This document shows positions 57,506 to 64,000 of a DNA stretch of 64,000 bases, in pieces. The first letter of the stretch is position 1; each line of letters opens with the position of its first letter. Location: the NCBI RefSeq assembly GCF_900078755.1, contig NZ_FKIH01000040.1. The stretch is one strand, 5' to 3'. This stretch comes from Ichthyocystis sparus. Its GTDB lineage: Bacteria > Pseudomonadota > Gammaproteobacteria > Burkholderiales > 2013Ark19i. Made by a program: the position numbers and the translations under genes. The notes below the pieces were generated by a model. It was not told where the DNA came from. It did not search any database and was given only the letters and a program-made list of their open reading frames with translations.

Positions 57506-59330
57506 TGGTACAAAGTCCTTATTTTATTGTTTTTTTCTTCTATTTATTGATAACACATGCTGCATACAAATCTTTCTACAGTTAATATCAAGCCAGCTTT
57601 TTAATCTAATTGATAAAGAAAAGATACAATATAAAAATCGTAATTTATTCGATACTTTCGTATGTAATTTTAAAGATTCTTTACGTAATTACTCCAAGGA
57701 GCGATTATTGTTTACGCATAATATATACCTGTATCTAACAGCACCAACAATAAATTAGTTCACTTTCAACTAATCTTGCTTCAGTATCTAAAGTGTAATG
57801 GTTTCATTTACACTCTAATGTGCAGTGTCTTTATACTCTAACTAATTGTTTATTGCTCCTTTAATGAAATTAAATTCAGCAGAACATATTAACTGCCAAT
57901 ACAGTTTCATCAATACACGTAATTGTTAGTATGGTGGATAATAATTAAATATTATTAATTACCTCGTTACTGTGATATTATTCTGATTTTTTTTTGACAT
58001 CAGAATCGTGTGACTACTGCTAACCGCTTTTCTTCGAGAGCCTCTTATTCAGGTATTAATTTTAAGATAATTACAGTTGCCACTAATAGTTATCAATGAA
58101 GCAGTAATGCGTGAATATATTTGTCTCTGAATAGGAAATGCCTAAACACTGTTCTCTATAACTCTATGAAATAATTTAACAAACACAACAATATTGCAAT
58201 ATTGTTTTAATGATGTATCGGTCGATACAGGAATTATCTTATTTGTGTACTATGACTGGAATAGCAAAGGAACAGTAACTCAAATTAATACAAAAAACCA
58301 ATGATCGGTACACTACTTTATTCCAGATAAACTCGATATAACCAATAGACGTCTGTTTTTACTCTACTAAGTACTAAGAATTTTTGTACTGCTTCTAGTG
58401 CGTAAATACTTACCTGTTATTATATACCTCTAGTATTCCTACTAGATGAAGTTGGTATAATATTGCTTATTGGTGCAGTTTTGACTATTGTCAATAAAGA
58501 TGAGGTGTTGCCCTAGACCACAGGGGCAAAAGACTTACCCTCAGTCTACAATATATGATATTCCAAATAACTGGCTTTTTTGGCTGTCAATGTAATTAAA
58601 CTCCGTAATACATTTAGTGACGTGACGTATTACAACAAAGCCAACAATATCACACAAAACATGGTTCTACTTTCTTTTAATGCAGCACAAATTTTCGAGT
58701 TCACCATATTGAAGCTGCAATATTTTTCTTTACTCATAAATAATAATCCTGATCACACTACAATCTACGACTATTTTTTGCATTTACCTTTACTATGTCT
58801 AATATAAATGGTCTCTAGTTTCACAAGAAGTAATAATAAATGTGATCTAGGCGAAATCCCACCTGACAATAAGGTTGCTGTGAGTAAAAATCTTAACCCT
58901 ACAAGTCCCATCAACCAGGTTGTTATATTTATAGATTAGCAAGGAAAACAAGCAATAGCCCGCCCTTGTAATTACTGTTTTTGCATTTTATAGGCTACAC
59001 CAACCATACAGAGAACAAGGTTCCCAATAAATTAGTCTTGAACTTTGACCTAATTATTGTCTAAAACAAATCCTCTATATACACTACCAGTATTTATCTG
59101 TGATGTTTTACCATACACCCCATCCGCAAGTACTATCGTAGGTTTATTGATCACGGACTTAACCACCTCGTCTATCTCCATTTTACGATGTACTACTTGG
59201 CTTATGCAAATTACTTAATTATTTTTATAACTAGAACAGAGCCCTTGCCCTTATTTTATATAATCCAATAATATAGCTGTTTCCAACACTTATCTTTACT
59301 GAGAGTCCAATCATGCACTCGTATTTCCCC
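57506..59330. other. Array spacer lacking the conserved upstream block
   Basis: After the leader and GTTAATATCAAGC, the sequence jumps at TTTTTAATCTAATT directly to TGATAAAGAAAAGATACAATATAAAAATCG. That sequence lies about 400 bp upstream of the start in other units. About 300 bp, including the conserved block, is missing. The rest is normal, including CTTTACTCATAAATAATAATCC (58730). Confidence 0.7.
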
Positions 59331-59586
59331 TACTATTTCTAATCCCGACCTTACTTTCTGGCCCTTAGTCTCTCTAACTGTAGAACTAGTATCCCACTCT
59401 TGATTTTCGATACTCTATCTCCAATTTTAGCTCTTTTATTACTTATCAAGATCTATTTCTGCTTAGTTCTCTCAGTACACTTAGTACACTTTTTTTCTCT
59501 TATATATCTTACTCTTTCCTGGTTACTGCTATTCTCGCTCTCTCCAACTCTCTACATATCCCCCAAATACTATATCTCTCTAGTCT
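59331..59586 (-). pseudogene. Type C C-terminal remnant
   Basis: Plus-strand ...cccgaccttactttctggcc, ctctctaactgtagaactag and ...gatctatttctgcttagttctctcag... match the C-terminal coding of the 45084-48095 gene (ctgaccttgctctctggcc, tctaactttagaactag, gatctactcctacttagccc). It is broken by gaps and no longer joined to a gene. Confidence 0.65.
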
Positions 59587-62500
59587 TTATTTCCATTTCT
59601 TATCCTCTCCTCCTTTCCCCTTCTCTAATTTTTCCATGGCCACCCTCTCTTTTGCCGCTTTCTTTTTCTCATTCTCTTCTGCTTTTGCTTTTTTTTCCTC
59701 TGCTTTCTTTATCTCTTTCTCCTTCTTTCTCTCTCTCTCTTCTCTAGCTTCCCTTTTTGCCTCTGCTATTTTTTCCTTTCTTGCTTTCTCCCGTTCGTCA
59801 CGCTCTCTGCGTAACTTCTCTGCTAGTATCCTTTTGGCCTCCTTGATATCTGTGTCTCTAGCTTCTCTTTCCATCTTTTCGGTTTTTTCCTCCATCATTC
59901 TAGTTTCTTTAATCTCTAGCTCCACAGCCATCAGTAGCTCTAGCTCCATAGATAGCTCCAGCTCTAGCTCTCTTACTCTTACTCTTACTCCCTCTAGTTC
60001 TAGTGCTATCCCTATATCCTCTTCGCTCGTTCCAGCTCTTGCTTCCATTCTCAATCTATCTAGTTCTAAACCTCTTTCTTCTATGTCCACCATTCTCTCT
60101 AGATCTCTTTCTCTCTCCACCAACCGCTCTAGCTCTATTCCTAGTTCGCGAGCGTTTGCTATCATCGCTTTCGATTCTATTAGCCTTGAATCTATCTCCA
60201 TCTGCCTAGCTCTTACTCTCTCTACCTCTTCCTCGCTTGCTCCTGTTACCTCTAGTTCTACCTCTTTTGCTAATAGTGTATCTAGCTCTCGTTCTAGATT
60301 TTCCACTTCTGCCACTCTATCTCTTGCCCTTCTCAGCTCCACCTCTATCATTCCCTGTCTTACTCTCACTCCTTCTAGCTCTACTGCATTTCCTCCAACT
60401 CCCACTCTATCTAATTCCTTCTTTCTCGCTCTAACTTTCTCTAGTTCCTGTTTCATTCCTTGCAAGTTTTTTAATGTTACCGTTCCCAGAACTGCACTTA
60501 TTTCTTTCTTTTTCTCTAGAATTGCCTTTAACTCTTCATCATTTTTTTTCTGTCTTGACGGTATTGCTACCTCTGGTCCTCTTGTACTCGCTCCCACCCT
60601 ATTTTTTACTTCCCTTAGATCTGTTTCCCTAAGTTTAGCCATACGTAGAACTACCATTATTTCTTGTTCTTGCTCTTCCCTTTCTAGTCTCGCTTTCGAT
60701 CTAGCCAATCTATAACTTCTCTCCTCTTCCAATTCCACTGGAGTTCTTTCTTCCAATTCTGTTGGGTTTTGCTCATACTTCACTAGCCATATCTCTAGCT
60801 TCATTTCTAGTATTCTTATTCTCGTGTTTATTTCCTCTAGCCTCAGCATTAGTTCCAGTTCTATCTCGCTTGGCTTTGCTCTTGCTTCCTTTCTCAATTT
60901 ATTTAGCTCTATTTCTCTTCTACCAATATCTATCTTCGCCTCTATCTCCGTCCTTTCTGCTATCAGCTTACTTAGCTCTAACTCTAGCTCTATACTTTCC
61001 CCGGTTGCTGCTATCATTGCTCTTAATTCGGCTAGATCCATTTCTACCTTTATCTCTTTTTTTCTTACTTTATCTAACTCTTCCCCGCTCGCCCCTATTT
61101 TTTCCAGATCTAACTCTTTTGCCACTAATATCTCTAGCTTTTGCCTTAGATCTTTCACTTTTATTTCTCTTTCCATTGTTTTTTCTAGATCTTTCCTTAC
61201 TCTTGTCTCCTTAATTTTTATTTGACACACCCCTACTACATCTGCTCCTGCTTGCTTTAGTTCTTCATATCTTGCCTCCACTATGGCTAGCTCTTTCTCC
61301 ATTTCTTGTAGATCTTCCGATCTCGGTTCCGATATTACTTCCCTTATTGCTTTTTTGTTTGCTTTAATGATCTCTATATCGTTTCCCACATATCTTCTTC
61401 CCGAGCCTGATGCCGTGGTAGCCTCCAGCTCTTTCATACTTTCTTCTACTTTATCTTCTACTCTCTCTAGTTCTGACTTTCTACATCTAGCTATTCTTAT
61501 AGCTGCCTCCATCTCTCTTTCTCGACTCTTCGTTTCTCCCTCTTCCTTTTTCTTTCTCACTTTTTCTTTTTTTTCTTGTTCCTTAGCGAGAAGATTATTT
61601 CTTTTTTCTTGCTCTTTAGCGAGCATCTTTTCTCTTTTTTCTCGTTCTTTAGCAAGCATCTTTTCTTTTTTTTCTCGTTCTTTTATTATCGCTGTTGGTG
61701 TTTCTACGCTACCCATAAGAGCTCGTATTAATGCTTCGTTAGTTTTTATAAGGGTAGTGGTGTCTTCGTAGCTAATTTCTATAGTTCCTTCTTGGGCTAC
61801 ACCAGATCTTTCTAGTCCCTGATTGCGCAATAAATATTCCCGGATTGCAGAAAGTCGATTTACTATCCCTAAAACGACATTATGTTGTGGAGTACTGTAA
61901 AACATGCTTCGACTTAGTGCCTGACCAGGGTGTATCCCTAGCTCTAGTGCTACATCTGCTGCCGAGATGAACCATTCCCTACGTACTATCGTACTTTGTC
62001 TTTGTGCTTTCCAATGCGCAGTAGTACCTGCAGTTTCTATTGGCCATGGCTCTGATTCTTGCCAATGCGCAGTAGTACCTGCAGTTTCTATTGCCCACGG
62101 TTCTGATCCTTGCCAGTATGCGGCAGTACCTGCATTTTCTACTGCTCCTGATGCTTGCCAATATGCATCAGCACCTGCAGTTTCCACTGCTCCCGATCCT
62201 TGCCAGTATGCAGTAGTACTTGCATTTTCTACTGCTCCTGATGCTTGCCAATGCTCAGAAGTACTTGCAGTTCCTATTGTTCCTGGTGCTTGCCAATGCA
62301 TCATAGTATCTGTAATTTGTGCTGTCTCTGATGCACTTGGTCCTGGTGCTTGCCAATACGTAGTATTCCCCCCCACTACAACTGACGGTACTACTTGAAG
62401 TTGAGGTGCTTCTATACCATAAAGTCGAGGTGCTTCTATGCTATCCAGAAGCGCTCGTATCGTCACCTCGTTAGAGGCCATAAGAGCAGAATCACGATCG

Positions 62501-62823
62501 CTAGATTGGGCGGCAGAACTAGTTCCCTCTCCTGATGCACGACTAATCAGTGCTTCATGTTCTTCTAAAAGTTGAGCTGCCAAACCCGATACAAGAGGGG
62601 CTTGCGATGTACCATAAAACATACTTCGAAATATACTGTCACCAGGACGCATTCCCAACGATTGTGCTAAATGTGGAGGTAATACAAATCCTCCAGCATC
62701 AACAGACATTGCACTTTGTTCTAATTCTAACAAACTTGATGATTGTGCTTGCTCATCCACACTACCTTGCGTGTAATTACCCTCAGTGTTACTTGCTTCA
62801 CTACTACTTAATTTTCTTTTCAT
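59587..62823 (-). CDS. B+A fusion coiled-coil array protein, 1078 aa
   Basis: Starts MKRKLSS; the leader is ATAGGGGCT, a weaker form of the usual AAGGACT. Layout: module 1 (about 45-130, LGMRPGDSIFRSMFYGTS); about seven units on a YWQ/HWQ core with long period (about 165-280); module 2 (about 285-380, LGIHPGQALSRSMFYSTP); KEQEKKEKMLA repeats (about 382-425); a full type B block ending EMKLEIWLVKY (about 430-685); and an abrupt change near 60770 to ELEERTPVELEEERSYRL, which begins a full type A block (about 690-1000, LLAKEVELEVTGASEEE). The tail is Lys/Glu-rich. The fused A part resembles the 3360-6353 and 8153-10618 genes. A type C remnant lies beyond the stop. Function unknown. Confidence 0.9.
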   Translation of the reverse strand: MKRKLSSSEASNTEGNYTQGSVDEQAQSSSLLELEQSAMSVDAGGFVLPPHLAQSLGMRPGDSIFRSMFYGTSQAPLVSGLAAQLLEEHEALISRASGEGTSSAAQSSDRDSALMASNEVTIRALLDSIEAPRLYGIEAPQLQVVPSVVVGGNTTYWQAPGPSASETAQITDTMMHWQAPGTIGTASTSEHWQASGAVENASTTAYWQGSGAVETAGADAYWQASGAVENAGTAAYWQGSEPWAIETAGTTAHWQESEPWPIETAGTTAHWKAQRQSTIVRREWFISAADVALELGIHPGQALSRSMFYSTPQHNVVLGIVNRLSAIREYLLRNQGLERSGVAQEGTIEISYEDTTTLIKTNEALIRALMGSVETPTAIIKEREKKEKMLAKEREKREKMLAKEQEKRNNLLAKEQEKKEKVRKKKEEGETKSREREMEAAIRIARCRKSELERVEDKVEESMKELEATTASGSGRRYVGNDIEIIKANKKAIREVISEPRSEDLQEMEKELAIVEARYEELKQAGADVVGVCQIKIKETRVRKDLEKTMEREIKVKDLRQKLEILVAKELDLEKIGASGEELDKVRKKEIKVEMDLAELRAMIAATGESIELELELSKLIAERTEIEAKIDIGRREIELNKLRKEARAKPSEIELELMLRLEEINTRIRILEMKLEIWLVKYEQNPTELEERTPVELEEERSYRLARSKARLEREEQEQEIMVVLRMAKLRETDLREVKNRVGASTRGPEVAIPSRQKKNDEELKAILEKKKEISAVLGTVTLKNLQGMKQELEKVRARKKELDRVGVGGNAVELEGVRVRQGMIEVELRRARDRVAEVENLERELDTLLAKEVELEVTGASEEEVERVRARQMEIDSRLIESKAMIANARELGIELERLVERERDLERMVDIEERGLELDRLRMEARAGTSEEDIGIALELEGVRVRVRELELELSMELELLMAVELEIKETRMMEEKTEKMEREARDTDIKEAKRILAEKLRRERDEREKARKEKIAEAKREAREERERKKEKEIKKAEEKKAKAEENEKKKAAKERVAMEKLEKGKGGEDKKWK
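61550..61690 (-). repeat. 33-36-bp coding repeat (KEQEKKEKMLA), about 4 copies
   Basis: Units with ttcttgctctttagcgagcatcttttctc variants encode a charged helix directly after module 2. Confidence 0.8.
62010..62370 (-). repeat. Long-period coding repeat (HWQxSExxxIETAGTTA), about 7 copies
   Basis: Units of 45-54 bp keep a (Y/H)WQ core and an (E/V)xA(G/S)T segment. More diverged than the other repeat arrays. Confidence 0.75.
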
Positions 62824-64000
62824 TGGTACAAAAGCCCCTATTTTCTTTTTTTCTCTTCTTCTATTGATGCCACACGCTGTGAACAGACCTGCCGCCTACA
62901 TGTAATGTCGAGCTTGTTTTTTTAAATTTAATATGCCTTTTAGAACACATTTGACCACACTAAATGAAAATATTCCCAAAAAAGATTCACGCACATATGA
63001 AAGAAACAACTTTATCAACTAACAGAGAGAGACCAGTAACCATGAATTAGATTTAACCACATCTAAGAAGCACAGACCTGCCATGCTGAGTTAGTGAAAG
63101 CTATTTTTCAACTAGTATTGCCCCGCATACATTAGATTCAGTCATTGCAACTATCTTTGCAGGATTACCTACTGAGAGATTATGAGTCTTTATTAATTAG
63201 TGTAGTTTTCTCAATTTTTTGAATCTAATTTATAAAAGAAAAACGCGATATAAAGACTGTAATTTATTTGATATTTTTATGCGTACTTCTAAAGATTTTT
63301 CATGTAATTATCATCGATACTAAAAGAGCAATTGTTATTTAAATATATCTACATCTAACAGCATCAGCAGCAAATTAGTTAACTTATTAACTAATCTTAC
63401 TTCGGTATCTAAAGTATTCAGTATCTAAAGTAGAATTACTGTGCCTACACTTTAATACATATGGCTTTATACTCCGCAATTGTTTGTTGCTCCCATAATG
63501 CAACTATGGTCCAGCCGAACACCACTAGCTACCAACATAGTTTCATTGGTGTGCTCGATTGTCAGTATGGCGTGTAATGATTAAACTCCGTTGATTATTA
63601 ATTGCATCACCCTTGTGATATTTTTCTGCTAATTTACAGCAAATGCATGTGATTACTTCTAGCTTTCCTTATTCTATAGCCTCTTGTTCAGGTATTGCTC
63701 TTAGGATAACTACAATCGTCACGGATCATTGTTAATGAAACAGCTACGCGCCGACGTACATGATTTTGAACAAGTAATCACCCAAAACTGTGCTTTATTA
63801 AATAATTTAACAAATACAGCAATACTGTTTTAATAATGTAATTGTCGATATGGAAATTACCCTTTCTGGGTGCCATGAAAAAAATCCTAAAGTAGGACAA
63901 CCACTTAAGTTGATAACAAGAAAAAATAACAGTAGATACACTACTCTACACCAGATAAACTCATCCTAACTAATAGTTGTGTGTTTTTACTCTGCTAATA
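62824..64000. other. Array spacer, continues past the window
   Basis: Normal spacer start with the conserved block (63082-63141). A 15-16-bp duplication of CAGTATCTAAAGTA (C/T variant) lies at about 63400-63432, and blocks run up to GTATCACTAC/CACTACTCTACACC. The next array unit is expected to the right. Confidence 0.65.
63082..63141 (-). promoter_or_regulatory. Conserved upstream block, copy 14
   Basis: Starts about 259 bp upstream of the ATG at 62823. Confidence 0.4.

Overview
This window is one long tandem array of a single gene family. All intact genes lie on the minus strand. They are intronless, use the standard code (TGG for Trp; TAA/TAG/TGA as stops) and encode large, hydrophilic, coiled-coil-rich proteins of about 620-1110 residues. 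I count 12 intact or edge-truncated members, a two-part pseudogene (20.4-23.0 kb), a member mostly lost in a 100-N assembly gap (30.2 kb), a decayed member (31.8-33.6 kb), and several older remnants. I do not recognise the family from any named protein.

Shared layout of the proteins: (1) an N-terminus starting MKRKLSS, Ser-rich, then a stretch close to SSALxLEQST; (2) a roughly 90-residue module with the signature LAxxLGMxPGExLxRxMFxGTPQ, present once to three times; (3) between modules, in most members, a Pro/Gln/Trp tandem repeat built on HWQDP or YWQAP with period 8, 11, 16 or 19 residues; (4) in most members a hydrophobic-acidic motif such as IVVDSSSDSE; (5) a long charged helical region in three related types. 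Type A carries LLAKEVELE...GASEEE. Type B carries LELELGLWLGKI. Type C carries REIRAGRVISGATASEIE. Members differ by gain, loss and fusion of these blocks.

The spacers are 1-2.5 kb, AT-rich and contain no convincing genes. They are recognisably homologous to each other in the same block order, so the duplication unit is gene plus spacer, about 4.5-5.5 kb. A block of about 60 bp lies about 180-280 bp upstream of nearly every start codon. An AAGGACT-like sequence sits 8 nt before the MKRK start codon in the members I measured, which resembles a Shine-Dalgarno site.

Left to right: partial type A gene (1-1864); type A genes at 3360-6353, 8153-10618 and 11738-13606, each with a decayed N-terminal remnant just downstream of at least three of them; an inverted spacer segment near 14.7-15.8 kb; type C gene (15948-18149); pseudogene pair (20.4-22.96 kb); small ORF plus type B gene (25.07-27.86 kb); gap member; decayed A/C member (31.84-33.56 kb); type B gene (35774-38116); A/C genes (40585-42687, 45084-48095); type B genes (49834-52149, 54170-57505); a B+A fusion (59587-62823).

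Organism: not identifiable from sequence alone. The Shine-Dalgarno-like site and intronless genes favour a bacterium with a low coding density, such as an intracellular symbiont or pathogen. A compact eukaryote with intronless tandem genes is not excluded, because the conserved 5' leader could simply be inherited with the duplicated unit. No housekeeping gene, tRNA, rRNA, transposase or CRISPR array is visible to settle it.
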